DNA of 64,000 nt from NCBI GenBank assembly GCA_963580285.1, contig OY757011.1, forward strand, positions 97,888,678 through 97,952,677, in the 5' to 3' direction. Shown here piece after piece: positions 10,816-22,271 of the stretch (position 1 is its first letter; each line of letters opens with the position of its first letter). The translations under genes were made by a program, and so were the position numbers. The DNA comes from Lucinisca nassula (Eukaryota > Mollusca > Bivalvia > Lucinida > Lucinidae). Below the pieces are notes generated by a model. That model saw only the letters and a program-made list of their open reading frames with translations. It ran no database searches and had not been told where the DNA came from.

Positions 10816-12640
10816 ATAAATACGGATTAAATAGTAAAACGGCGCCCCATACTCACATTCTATCCGTTTCTGAGTCTTTGCAATATTTTTGCACAGCCAA
10901 CAGCGAAACCTTGGGCCGAGGTTAGTTGAACAATGTCTCTGACCAAGATTAAAAGAATGACCAAATTTGTTCCATCTGAGGACTTGAAGTTGCGTGGGCC
11001 CTCCGAACGTATTCTGTTCCCTAGCTTCCTAGTTAAAGCCAAGTACTGAGAACTTCTATCACAGCGTTCCTCTTTTGTAATCCTGCACTCCTGGTTTCCA
11101 TCATCCGTGTGCGCTCTGTTACTTTATTTCCAAAGGGTGAACCAAAGAACCAAGACCATGGGAAGCAGGGAAACTTCATTTTAGTATACTGGGCAATTGT
11201 GTGTCAAACAATTATACAAAACAAGTTGGCTTCTTTAAAAAGAATCCAAAGGAAAGGTCTGCTGCTGTCTAGTCAGCAGAATGAACAGAGCATTATCACA
11301 ATAGTAATGATAATACTAATAAACATAATAATAATAATAATAATAAACGTGCGTAATGTTTGTCTTTTGCAAACATGACCAACCCTTAACTATTTGCTTT
11401 AGAACCTTAAAATCAAGAATGATCAAATACCACTGTCATTTGGTGAATCGCTTTTATGTTTCAATACAGTCATACTTAAAACTAAGATGAGAAATTCTAA
11501 AGTTGTATAATTTGCATTTCCTGTGTTTAAGCTTCGTTTTAGCTGGAACCTCATAACAAATCAGTGGTAGAATTGGCAACTACACCAATAGCTGCCATAC
11601 GTCTTGCCAGCGAAAGGCAAGAGAAAAAATAGAGAAAGTGGCCACGGGGTCATGTATACCATCGGCAGATGCAACCATGTATTGCAAAGCACAATTTTAA
11701 GTTTAAGACCTTGATCTCAATTTCTAAATAGTAAGTTTTTGACCTTGATCTGCTGACAGCAGTATCTTTTCTGCACCCATAAAAGTGTTTAAATATCAAC
11801 CCTAATCGTAGGTTGAAAACCATAACAATACAAAAACTTTATCATGACTATCTCAATCAAAGTTAAAAGTGTGCGATCTTGGCAGCAGAAGTCAAATCAG
11901 TGTTACTGTACTTTGTCAGCTGTTAAGTAATACCACACATCAACTTCCAATAACATAAAAGATAGAGATCAAATATTTTACATAAACAAGTAACATGAAT
12001 ATTACGGAAAGTTCTGTCACTGTTACCTTTACCTTCTGTGTCAGCTGGAGCAGCAGCCACGTGACTAACTATACATTATCTGCTTTTAATTATAATATAT
12101 CATACAAAACCCCAATCAACACGATGAATGCCAAAACTATACAATGACCATTCAGTTTATGCGACCATGACCTTCTGTCAGCAGCAGCAGCCACATAACT
12201 GGAACAATACTCTATACGTGTCTATTTAAAAGTAATACCCGTTAGGCATTATAAGGAAAAAAAATGAATCTGGAAAATACCAATATCGCTATATATTCTA
12301 CTTACTGGCGCTAGCCAAACCCGGGCACTTAACTCAGGAGTGTGACCGACTCATGTTTAAAGCAATGCCAAAGAAACACGATATACCAAATAAAAATGTA
12401 TTAGACAAGTGTTTAGAAAGATATAAGAATCAAAGCAAAACTTTAAATTTAAGTGTTGACGGACGTCCACGCGTTGTCACCAAACAGTCAATATGTGACT
12501 TTTCGTAGACAGAACAGATCGTTATGTATCACTTTTTGTGTGACAGCCACTTAAAATGCTATTTGTTCTCATGAAATGAGCGTTAAACTGATATAATGTA
12601 TGACGGAAAAAACTGCAAGTGACTATATCGCAATTATTCT
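10816..12640. other. Unassigned intergenic or intronic sequence
   Basis: No gene, RNA or mobile element is recognised. A short (ATA)n run occurs at about 11318-11346. A minus-strand 60-residue ORF at 11042-10860 has no recognised motif. Weakly related GTCAGC...GCAGCAGCCAC segments occur near 12040 and 12175. Confidence 0.5.
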
Positions 12641-13229
12641 ATAAAAAACCAATTAACAATCATTTCTTGGGCCAAGACAGACAGATGGACAAACAGATGG
12701 ACAAACAGATGGAAGAAAAACAGACACAGGACGAAAACTACATGCAGCTCAACATTCTTCTCATGCCGGGGGAAATTATCAAAATATTCCTAGCGGTTTG
12801 AAAGTTATATGTCCATCATCAGCTGGTGAAAAATTTGCGTCGGCGAGGCTATTTATATAAAAAATATTGCATTATACAAATTGGTTAGGTCATGCCAATA
12901 TACATCACTATGCCAAAATTATTGAAATATACCTTGCGGATAATATATCTAAAATCAGTTTGTTATTAATTTACCCCGGAGGGGTAAACAATATAACAAA
13001 CTGATTAAACAATAACAAACTGATTAAACAATATAATTAATTAGATCTTGTCAATATATATCTACCTGCAAAAACTTATCAAAATAGTTCTTGCGGGTTG
13101 AAAGTTTTAACGTCTATGTCATCTAGTGAAATTTTTGCCTCGGCGAGGCGAATTATAAGGATATCAGCCTTTAGACAAACTCATTTGTTTGGTCTTGTCA
13201 ATCTCTCTGCATGCTAAAACTTAATAAAA
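12641..13229. repeat. Diverged tandem array, left part
   Basis: After a GACAGATGGACAAACAGATG microsatellite (12676-12712), segments of about 190 bp recur with TTGCCTCGGCGAGGC, TTAGACAA and GTCTTGTCAATATA. The array resumes at 13790-14150, so the minus-strand insertion at 13230-13610 interrupts it. Confidence 0.6.
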
Positions 13230-13610
13230 CTAGAATCGCGCAGTCGATGGCACGTAATCGCATATCCCCACGCCACTACATAATCTACTCATCATGCTGT
13301 TCGCTTTGATATTTTACACGACCATGTTCTGGAAATTTTGATTTTTGAACCCCGCGGGCCCCAACCCCTGGGTCCACCCCTAGGGGTGTGATCGAAATTC
13401 CGAAAGTGTCATGCACTCCCCAGACCAAAGATCTATCAGTTCCCAAAGTTCCAAGTTTCTATCTATAACCGTCTAGGAGTTATCCGGTAAGACGGACGGA
13501 CGGACAGACAGGCAGACGTGCGGACGTACGTACGTACGAACGAACGGACGACGAATACAATTACAATAGACCCACTTTTTCTTTGAAAAGCGTGGGGATA
13601 ATAATCCTAC
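13230..13610 (-). mobile_element. Helentron-like short element with GACG microsatellite
   Basis: The minus strand begins near ATCCCCACGCTTTTCAAAG, holds a CGTC/GTCC-rich tract (13490-13550), and ends GCCATCGACTGCGCGATT, then CTAG followed by T-rich sequence. The same end sequence occurs on the plus strand at 29771-29801 and 30610-30639. Confidence 0.6.
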
Positions 13611-13654
13611 TGTTGCCTTGGCCAGGCTTCTTGTGAAGAAATCAGGCATTATGA

Positions 13655-13775
13655 TGAGGCCTAATTGGTCACTGATGAGGCCCAATTGGCCGAAACTAGC
13701 TAGTCTGGCACAGAAAACATGTACATTCCATATTTTCCAGTTCTGTGCTGTATTCCTTGCTTCCAAAGGATAACC
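13655..13775 (-). pseudogene. LINE-b 3'-region fragment
   Basis: This matches 19958-20065, the end of LINE-b, including GGCCGAAACTAGCTAGTCTGG and TCCTTGCTTCCAAAGGATAA. Only the 3' terminal part is present. Confidence 0.6.
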
Positions 13776-13789
13776 CTTTCAAGAACACA

Positions 13790-14150
13790 TTAGACGGTCT
13801 TGTCAATATACATCTGTTTGCCAAATATTAACAAAATACAACTTATATACCTGCAATCAGTTTGTGAATATTTTGCTTTGGCAATGCCATTTATATAAAG
13901 AAATCAGGCATTAAACAACATTGTTGACTATCTTATCAATATATATCTTATCAATATATATCTGTTTGCCGAAAAATTGTATAAAATATCTCTAACGGCT
14001 TGAAATTTATACGGCGGTACAAGTTAATGGAAAATTGCCTCGGTGAGGCTATTTATTAAGAAATCAAGCATTAGACAATCTCACTGGTAAGGTCTTGTCA
14101 ATATGTATCTGCATTCAGTTTTTGAAAATGTTGCCTCGGCCAGGCCAGAA
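13790..14150. repeat. Diverged tandem array, right part
   Basis: Continues the 12641-13229 array: GTCTTGTCAATATACATCTG, TCGGTGAGGCTATTTAT and AAATCAAGCATTAGACAA recur at similar spacing. A local duplication of ATATATCTTATCA lies at 13930-13965. Confidence 0.55.
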
Positions 14151-16114
14151 ATCTGGAATTAGACTGCTGGTGGTGCTGCTTGGCGTTGTCTTGGCGCTGC
14201 CGTTCTTGGTTCTTGCTGGGGGTTGGACTGCGCAGATCCTAACGTCAAACGACAGTGACACTCTGGTGCTGAAGGCCTGTGGTAATCTCAGGAATCCCAT
14301 GAAGTCGGCATGACTTCAAGAAAGCCACAAGTGGCTCTGGAATAACTCTTTCATAAATCCAGACATGTTGTGATATCGATCTGGACTAGCTGCTCAAGAG
14401 CTGAACAGAGAATAATGATGATGATGACACTGCTACGTTCGTTCGTTCAAGCTAAGGCATTTTGTGTCTGCCAGGGTCGAGCGGACAGAACTCCATAGCC
14501 CCACAACGAGACGTAAGTTATTTGCTTCTGGGCTGCGAATCGCGTTAGTCTGTCCCACAAGAGTTAATCGTGTTGGACTGCCTGTGCCCTACCGAGTAAA
14601 GTGAAGCACTGCCAGGTTTTGTGTTCACGGAGATGTTGCACTGATGAGTTAGGAGGCCTTCATGCGGACTGAACAAATTATTTGTCTAAATGGCGACGGA
14701 AGTAAGGGCGAGGATTGTGGCTACGTAAAATCGATTTAAGCCCCCTAGTGGAAATCATTCGACTGACCGTTCCAAGGCGGTTCCTCTGTGGCGGTTTATT
14801 TATGGTGTTGTTTGTTACTTACTGTGTGTATCACTTGTGTCTTTTTATTTTGGATGGCCATATGGCCATTTTGTGGGAAAGTAACTGTCCTTATGGCCTT
14901 CCTTTGTTTAGGTTCCCATTATGGTCTGGTCGCTTAATGTTTGTGTTTCTTTCCCTTTGGTGTCTTTGATGGGTGGAGTAAGTTAATTGTATCGATTCCT
15001 GATCTTCTACTTAGAAAATTTTGAATGCCAGTCTAAATTGAGACAAAGATGTAGGTTAATCAGTGACAAATCGGTTGCAGATCGCGATTTCTCTACTGTG
15101 CTCGAGAGCAGAAAGTAGGCCAGCGGTGATCTATTTTGTGGCCGCGCGATTTTGGCCATCGGACTTAGGCTGCAAATGAAGCATGCCTTTGCAAGTTTCC
15201 ATACAGAAACAAGCGGCTAGTGGTCCAGGAAGAAGACTTGTCGCAAAACAGAAATGGAGGCAATGATCAGAAATCGATACAATTCACAGCTCCAAGTCCT
15301 ATTCCCAAACCAGCAGGCAGGATGAGTGCAATGATCCAGATGTTGGTACAAACCCTCAGCATCTCCTAACGGCTTGGCAATGCAGAAGTGCTGCTTGTAG
15401 AACCACCACGTTCCTGGGACGAACTCATCGATCCCCGCATCCGATTTCCTCGACCCGTACATAATGCCGTTCTCTAAATGTGACTGCGGCCTAACGTGTA
15501 CACGTACGTGCAAAACACTATATCATGCCTAGGCGCCCTCATTAACTTAGATACGAGCATTTATCAACGACTTTAGTCTGCTGAGCAATCAAACTTATCC
15601 GCGCAGAGTACTTGTTACTATTATTTCGAGCAGTGGTTTTCAGTTACTGGATATTAGTATGTTACGTGTAACTGTAATGAAGTTGTGATTACAGGGATTA
15701 CATTAGTTTTCTTTTTTTTTGTTATAATACGTAGGTCGTGTTACGCGTTTGAACGACGCTAAAAAGAAACAATATACATGTGTATATTGGATCCGTGCCA
15801 CCCATAAGAAAGATTAGTTAAATCCCAGCGGGCACATGGCGTATATGCAACGCCGAACCAACTTCAATGCAACGTCATGCCAGTAAAACTGATCATACTG
15901 ACACAGAAACTGTAGTGACTTTCAGCCTCAGCAATTGATTCCCCAAGGCTGATAAAACACCCTTTTCTCGTTGGAGAAGAGGTAGCTGATTACTTTCCTT
16001 TCCGTTGCATTCTCACTGTATATAAAAAATTTCGGTTTGCCCTTCCTGTTGGCGCCATTGGTATTATGTTTTCTGTGATGTCGCCTTTTCTGGCCATCTT
16101 CATTAGTATATACC
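14150..16114. other. Unassigned 2-kb stretch
   Basis: GC content is higher than in the flanks. A (GATGAT) end follows AATAATGATG near 14415, resembling a LINE 3' tail. A hydrophobic 72-residue plus ORF (14095-14313), an 84-residue plus ORF (14715-14969) and a 98-residue minus ORF (15513-15217) match nothing I recognise. It could be an old retrotransposon body. Confidence 0.35.
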
Positions 16115-16372
16115 GGCCCCCCGATAGTTCAGTGGTAGAGTGTCTGCTTCGGGAATGGGAGGTCGCGGGTTCGATCCCCGGCCGCGCCATACCAAAGGCG
16201 TAAAAAATAGTACTAGGAGCTCCCTTGGCTGACGCTTACAATATCAGGGGTAGTCCTGGGAAGATAAATGAAGGCAGGTAAGTATTTGTTAAAGGATACT
16301 TTGTCGCAATAAAAGCCTATGCTATTTGTTTCGGATATGCGACGTTAAATAAAGCGCTTTTATCTTAATCTT
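16115..16372 (+). mobile_element. tRNA-Pro-like SINE
   Basis: The head GGCCCCCCGATAGTTCAGTG to the CCGGCCGCGCCAT end mimics a tRNA with box A, a TTCGGGA anticodon loop (CGG, Pro-like) and a perfect box B (GGTTCGATCCC). The body ends CGACGTTAAATAAAGCGC and then T-rich sequence. The anticodon stem does not pair well and the body is fused, so this is a SINE rather than a tRNA gene. Confidence 0.75.
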
Positions 16373-17182
16373 TATATTAAGTTCACTTTTTGTCAGTTCA
16401 AATATATTGTAAATCAGCGTCATGCATACGACAAGGACGTTGTCAGACGGTTCAACAATTTGCGGCAGCTGGAATAAGGATACATTCAATTACAGATATG
16501 CTGTGCCGCTTGCTAGCGTAAGGCAAGCTTTTTTTTAAACCTCATACTTGTAGATGGTAACTTTCATTTATGGACATTTCGCCAAGTAGATACACTGCAT
16601 AGAAAACTGAAGTATCCCTGCATATTTTTGACTGGTTCACATTGTTTCTTAACGTTGAATATGATTGCAAATATATGGTGGCATGTAGCTGCCATCGAGA
16701 TGCGAGATATTAAGTATACTTATTGTATAGATAAAACAACAAAGGTACCATTAAGTCTACATAAGTTTCTTGTTCATTGAGATATTTTAAGTCTACATGA
16801 AATATGTTCACTTATATTTAGTCGACATAAAATATGTCGTCTTATATTTCTGTCATTTTTATGTAAAGTTTTGCTAAAAATGAGCGAGATAGTGCTTTAA
16901 TATGACATACACAAACTTGAAAAAAAATAGCTTATAAGGCGCCTTGCGGAACAGGCAAGTCGACTTATTTTAAACTCGACACTTAATTTATATATCTTTT
17001 TAGTTCACTACAAAGTCGTCTCAGTGCTTTAAACTGACATGACAATAAACCATGTAGCATTTGAGGAGTATAAACGCCGGTATTAGGTCGTCGTTAAATT
17101 CAAGAATGTAACAGAATAGAATAGATTATATATACCCAAAGTATGGGTTCTAGGTGTGACGGGATGATTGTCACGGGTGGAT

Positions 17183-17249
17183 TGTCAGTCGGTAGAGCCT
17201 GAGACTCTTAATCTCGGGGTCGTGGGTTCGAGCCCCACGTTCGGTGCCA
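17183..17249 (+). mobile_element. 5'-truncated tRNA-Lys(CUU) retrocopy with encoded CCA
   Basis: The sequence retains D loop, anticodon stem with loop CTCTTAA (anticodon CTT), a perfect T arm (GTGGG/CCCAC, TTCGAGC loop) and ends GCCA. The 5' acceptor strand and D-stem half are missing. An exact 24-bp direct repeat (17159-17182 and 17256-17279, starting ACGGGATGATTG) flanks it. Genomic eukaryotic tRNA genes normally lack CCA, so retroposition of a mature tRNA is the best reading. Confidence 0.65.
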
Positions 17250-17437
17250 ATTGTTACGGGATGATTGTCACGGGTGGATGAATGAATTAAGGTTGTTGTG
17301 GCCACATGGTGATGTTTGTTACGATTATGTTGTTTCGACGTTAGAGCTTCTCCCGCTTTCTCGAGGGGGTTCGGGGTTCAAGAGATGACAAAGATAGATG
17401 GTGTTTCCATGTTTTTGGAGCATTGTCATGAACCTGC

Positions 17438-17439
17438 TC

Positions 17440-17533
<94 letters not shown>
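17438..17533 (+). repeat. (TCTG)n(TC)n compound microsatellite
   Basis: About ten TCTG units are followed by about 25 TC units. Open reading frames across it are artefacts of the repeat. Confidence 0.9.
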
Positions 17534-17534
<1 letters not shown>

Positions 17535-17550
17535 ACCTCGACCTCGTCAT

Positions 17551-17868
17551 CTGAATAAATATTATAGATATCCTAAGTAATTAGGAATAAACATATAAAC
17601 GGTGTCCGTCAGGTGGTCGTAAGACCTACCCTTGCCAGGGACAAAGAAAGACTGACTCGAGGTCGAGAGATCGAAATGGCAAGATATGAATATTCATGAA
17701 ATAATGACAATTATGATAATTTAAAATGTTCAACATGATAATGAAATGAAGTAAACGCATACCTGAATAAATATTATAGATATCCTAAGTAATTAGGAAT
17801 AAACATATAAATGGTGTCCGTCAGGTGGTCGTAAGACCTACCCTTGCCAGGTACAAAGAAAGACTGAC
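17551..17868 (+). repeat. 105-bp direct repeat, two copies
   Basis: Positions 17551-17656 and 17763-17868 are nearly identical, starting CTGAATAAATATTATAG and including the palindrome CCTAAGTAATTAGG. They are separated by about 106 bp of unique AT-rich sequence. Confidence 0.8.
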
Positions 17869-19572
17869 AAAGGCTGAGGTAAGAATGTGCGCATGCGGTG
17901 TTAATCAGTGAGGTGAAAAGCGCGCGAGACTTACATAAGGACACCGGAAATTGATATACGCTACTCAGGAATGCTTAATGCTTAATGAAATATGAAATAT
18001 ATGAGTATATGAAGTATGAAAAGCGACGATCAATAGGGGAAAATAACTGGAAACGACTAGAAAGTCCTAAGCACAAGCGCTCCTCCAGTTTCCAAAATTT
18101 CACTCTGTGACATAGGCAAATCTTCAGAATAACAGAATACGTTCAGACATGGAGACCTTATGAGTTTATTATACTACGTCCTTGTTGCACCCAACGAAAG
18201 TATAAAGACTCTTAAGCCACAGCTCCACTTTCACGTCTTGAGCGTTAGCTTTTATTTAGAAAAAAGGTTCGTACTGGTAGTGACTAGTTGCTTAATATAT
18301 CACTGGCAGGAAGTCACTCGTAAAAAAAGTGAAAAGAACACGACGCACGCGTGCGATCTATGCACTTACGACTGACCGACAGACAGCACGGTTTTTCTAA
18401 AAGTGTGTATTGCATGTAATACAAGTTCATATATGGGTGTGACATTTTTGAAAGTTAAGTATATGAATGGGTCCCTTTTTTCAGAGTACAAGTATATGAA
18501 TGGGGTATGTTTTCAAAATCCTGTCCGCACACCCATACCAAATGGCCCTTAGTTCCCCAGCCCCACACGAGGCTTCAACTCAGGGTTTGTATTTGGCATA
18601 TTAAAACACGCTCGTTTTCCATAAGAAAACTAGACGTGTAGCGGTCACAGATATTCGGGATTTACCTTGTGGTAACTTTGCTAAACCCGGGGTTTGTATC
18701 CAGTAATTTTATAGAGTTCGTTTTCCTGAGAAGACGATGTGCAGCAGCAAAAAAAGTATTTTCCGACCCAATTTATTGTTTTAGTGGGATGTGTAGGTGT
18801 CTGCGCATAGCAGAAGTCCTCTCATTGTCCTGTGAAAGGCCACATGCCCGGTTAGCAACCAACCACGTACATGTAAGCACATAGAATAATCATATACATT
18901 CTAGCACATGTGCTTGATATATATTGGTTTTATTTTTTGTGCTAGCAAACGGTTGTTCGTCCGAAGTTTGTCCTGATACACACATTTTACATGTATACAC
19001 CTCAATAATTCATTATGTCGCATATATTTACTTCCGAAGACAATGATCTGAATAAAGCAAACTATAATGTCCCTGAATCACGTATCAGCACGGATATGTC
19101 TCAATTGTAACACACAAACGCTTTTGAAAAATCAACTTTGTCCTCCAAATTCTCCCAACATGCGTAAAACGGCACCGATGTCACAAAAAACCTAAGTCGA
19201 CTTACCCTATCATGATGTCATTACAAAGCAATAATCACAAAAATTACAACGAGTTTATGTCAACATAGTAAGTAACACTTCGTTGTAAAAATATCAATGA
19301 ACTGGGTGTCATTGTAAAGCAGTTTCTGGGCTAGTTAATGAAAATCGAGATATTTTTATCATAACGATAAACAAACCAAATATGTCGCCTTACACTAGTA
19401 TGTCAACATAAAATACATCGACTTAGGAAGTAGGATCTCGCATCTCGATGGCAGCTACATGCCACCATACAAATAGCAAATTATAGCGAGAAGTCTGCAC
19501 TGGAGCGAAAATGCTTCAAATTTCACATAAACACTGTGGAAAGGTCCTGGGACCTTTCCAATAAAGAGCCCG

Positions 19573-19613
19573 GCACAGAATCAGAATTGTTACTGGAATG
19601 TCAAATGACATTC
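19573..19613 (-). repeat. LINE-a 3'-tail remnant
   Basis: GAATCAGAATTGTTACTGG followed by GTCAAATGACATTC is the reverse complement of the LINE-a end seen at 33347-33398. Confidence 0.5.
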
Positions 19614-19647
19614 AAATATCATGACTGTGACTCAAATGACATGCATA

Positions 19648-19741
19648 GCCTATCTATCTATCTATCTATCTTCTTATACTGAGTCGGTCACATCTGGCCA
19701 TTACCTCAGTTGATTGGGTGGCTAAATTTAGAATTTAGCTG
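19648..19741 (-). repeat. ~90-bp GATA-tailed repeat, inverted relative to 25146-25235
   Basis: On the minus strand it reads AGCTAAATTCTAAATTTAGC, ACTGAGGTAATGGCC, GACTCAGTATA, AAGATAGATAGATAG. The same order occurs on the plus strand at 25146-25235. A third, shorter copy of the first part is at 21915-21955. Confidence 0.65.
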
Positions 19742-19781
19742 GAAAAAAAGAGAAAGGCACTGAATGCGTCCTTAAAACTAT

Positions 19782-21905
19782 TTACAATCTGCATAACAGA
19801 GGTATCCTAAAACGCATACCTCTGAGTCCCAATCTTACACTGTGCGGGCTTTGAACTCTTCTGCGGACTTGTCTCCCTGCCCTAGTGTAGATTATATTTT
19901 CTTGTCCTTTTGGATCATTGATTCCATTGTGGAATTTTGAAAATTTCTGAGGGTCACGGATTAGGCCTAATTGGCCGAAACTAGCTAGTCTGGCCCACAA
20001 AACATGTACACTCCATATTTTTCATTTCTGTGGTGTATTCCTTGCTTCCAAAGGATAACCCTTTTATAGAACATATTGGCATTCGCCACAGAGGAGGGAA
20101 GACTAATCCATTGGGGAATAGTTCTAGGAAAGAACGAGTTCTTCAGGGCATCACTATAGGACTGGTATCTACGATATTGTGAGTCGTTTACTTTTGATGC
20201 CCTTGTTTGGGTCGACACTGTTACAGGGGTCAAGTACCTATCTTTATCAATAGACACTGAATCAGAGTGTATCTTGTAGAAGAAGGTTAAAGAGGACTGC
20301 TCACGACGGGCCTCCAGAGACGGCCACTCTAGCTCATTAAGCATGTCACCGACGCTACTTCTATTTCGCCATCGCCTACAGGTCCATCGAGCAGCTGTCC
20401 TCTGCACCTTCTCCACCTGCTGAGTCTGAGTTTTAACATAGGGATGCCAAATGGGTGATGCATATTCAAGTTGAGGGCGAACCAATGTTTTATATGCAAC
20501 ATCCTTTGTCTGCCTAGGTGCAAAAGCCAAGTTCCGCCTAAGGAATCCTAAAGTCCTAGTTGCTTTAGATGTAATCTCTGAGATATGTTGACCCCAATCA
20601 AGATCGTCAGTGATGGTGATACCAAGATATTTGGCGGATTGAACATGCTCCAAAATTTGCTGGTGAAGAGTATAGTCAAACTTAATTTGCTTGTCCGGAG
20701 GGTGTCGTGACACCCTCATCGAGTGACATTTGGCCACATTGAACTTCATTTGCCAATCGGCCTCCCACTGTGCAAGTTGATCCAGGTCATCTTGTAAAAT
20801 AAGACAGTCAGAAGGAGAATATATGTACCTATACAGGGCACAATCATCAGCAAACAAACGGACCGATGACCTGATATTATCGGGGAGATCATTAATGAAA
20901 ACCAAGAAAAGGACCGGTCCAAGGACCGAACCTTGGGGACTCCAGATAAAACAGGGACTGAAACAGACGCTTGGCCATCAAGTACGACTTGTTGTGAGCG
21001 CCCAGAGAGCCATGAGCTAATCCACCTATGTGTGGATCCTCTTATCCCATAGTACTCCAGTTTATGTAATAGCCTTCTGTGAGGTACCTTGTCAAAGGCC
21101 TTAGCGAAGTCCATGATGATCAAGTCAGTCTGTTTGTGGCCACGGTTTATGGCTCCATCCAGATTGCTCACAATGTCATGGTAAAATTGAACAAGCTGCG
21201 TTTCGCAAGACCTTTGACTCCGGAAACCATGTTGACAGTCAGCAAGAATGCTCTCAAAGGCTAAGTGCTTGTTGATTTTGCTTACTAATATATGCTCCAG
21301 GGTTTTGCAACAGATGCATGTTAGCGACACTGGTCTATAATTTGCTGCATCATATTTTTCCCCTCTTTTATAGACCGGGGTAACATTTGCTTGTCGCCAG
21401 TCATCTGGTACAGTGCCCTGGGCAAGTGATTCATTGAAGATAAAGGCCAACACAGGAGATATTTCAGCACTACATTCCTTAAGTACCCTGGCATTCAGGT
21501 CATCGGGCCCAGATGCCTTATGTATCTTGAGCTTACCTAACAGTTTATCGACCCCATTGGGGTCAACTTTTATGTCCCCCATAGAGGGGAACGGACTTGC
21601 ACCTTTAGATGGTAGCTCACCATCAGTTTCACGCGTAAATGCTGATTGAAACTGTTTATTGCAAATATTAGCCTTATCGCGCGCATCTGTTTTTAGAATT
21701 CCATTTTCCCTTAGCGAAGTGATCCCAAACGCATCCTTTTTCAGGGACTTTACGAATAGCCTATAGTATACATAAAGACTTTGAACACTCACATTCAAAT
21801 ATCTGACAACAGTTGCGTTTTAGAATAACATTAATTATATTGCGTCTGTATACAGATTGTGTATTTAGTTTTAAGAACTCATCTAGTGATTTTTTGTTTT
21901 TATCA
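19782..21905 (-). pseudogene. LINE-b reverse transcriptase (non-LTR, jockey/CR1-like)
   Basis: This is the best-preserved RT in the window. The first frame (21798-20920) carries KIHKASGPDDLN, NYRPVSLTCICCKTLEHIL, GFRSQRSCETQL, DFAKAFDKVPHRRLLHKL and WISSWLSGRSQQVV. A frameshift near 20905-20925, inside GVP(QG..LGP), moves to a second frame with VFINDLP, VRLFADDCALY (catalytic FADD intact), AKYLGITITDDLDW and a C-terminal SDALKNSFFPRTIPQW. The endonuclease is missing, so the copy is 5'-truncated at about 21905. It would copy LINE RNA at a nicked target, but the frameshift and truncation make it inactive. The 3' non-coding part runs to about 19782. Confidence 0.85.
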
Positions 21906-21960
21906 TTATTATTATTTTATGCTAAATTCTAAATTTAGCGAACCTAACTGAGGTGAAGAT
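21906..21960 (+). repeat. Near-palindrome GCTAAATTCTAAATTTAGC and flank
   Basis: A 19-base near-palindrome followed by ACCTAACTGAGGTGAAGATA. It is the same start as the repeats at 19741 (inverse) and 25146. Confidence 0.55.
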
Positions 21961-22216
21961 ATCTACGCGTGCGCTGTTGAGAAACAAAGTTGCAGTTGCG
22001 GGTATAGTTCACTAATGCAGTTGTTGCGTTTAGATGACTGAAGTGATGCAAGAGTTGTCTTTTTGAAATAGCCCAATCTGGTCCAGCATGGGGAAAGAAA
22101 AGCTCTGAAGTACAATACGCTTCTGTTTTTCACATCAAGGCCCAACTTTGTAGAAAACACACCATGCAGGCACACATCGTTGAATCAGTGTTGATTCAAG
22201 GTAGTTTCAGCGTGGA

Positions 22217-22271
22217 GTGCTTGCTGGATGTGGCTAGAGACTTCCACAGAGTGAAAATATTCTCTCTTTTT
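22217..22271 (+). repeat. First unit of poly-T minisatellite, separated from the array
   Basis: TGCTTGCTGGATGTGG, GAGACTTCCACAGAGTG and AAAAT..TCTCTC form one unit of the array at 24147-25146. The Helentron-like element begins in its terminal T run. Confidence 0.75.

Larger units (their letters stand above)
16674..19469. repeat. 2.8-kb region bounded by a perfect 35-bp inverted repeat
   Basis: Positions 16674-16708 (starting TATGGTGGCATGTAGC) and 19435-19469 are exact reverse complements over 35 bases. Inside both ends are related AGTCGACATAAAATATG-like motifs. The interior has a tRNA-Lys-like insertion, microsatellites and a 105-bp direct repeat, but no transposase. It may be the remnant of a TIR element; no target duplication was identified. 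Confidence 0.55.

Noticed and set aside
14095..14313. Small membrane protein with LLVVLLGVVLALPFLVLAGG
   Set aside because: It starts within a diverged tandem array, has no recognised family, and there is an opposing ORF over the same bases. Evidence is insufficient.
16115..16190. Functional tRNA-Pro gene
   Set aside because: Anticodon stem does not pair and a SINE body with GACGTTAAA end follows.
17316..17580. ORFs rich in Ser/Leu and Arg/Glu
   Set aside because: Translations of the TCTG/TC microsatellite.
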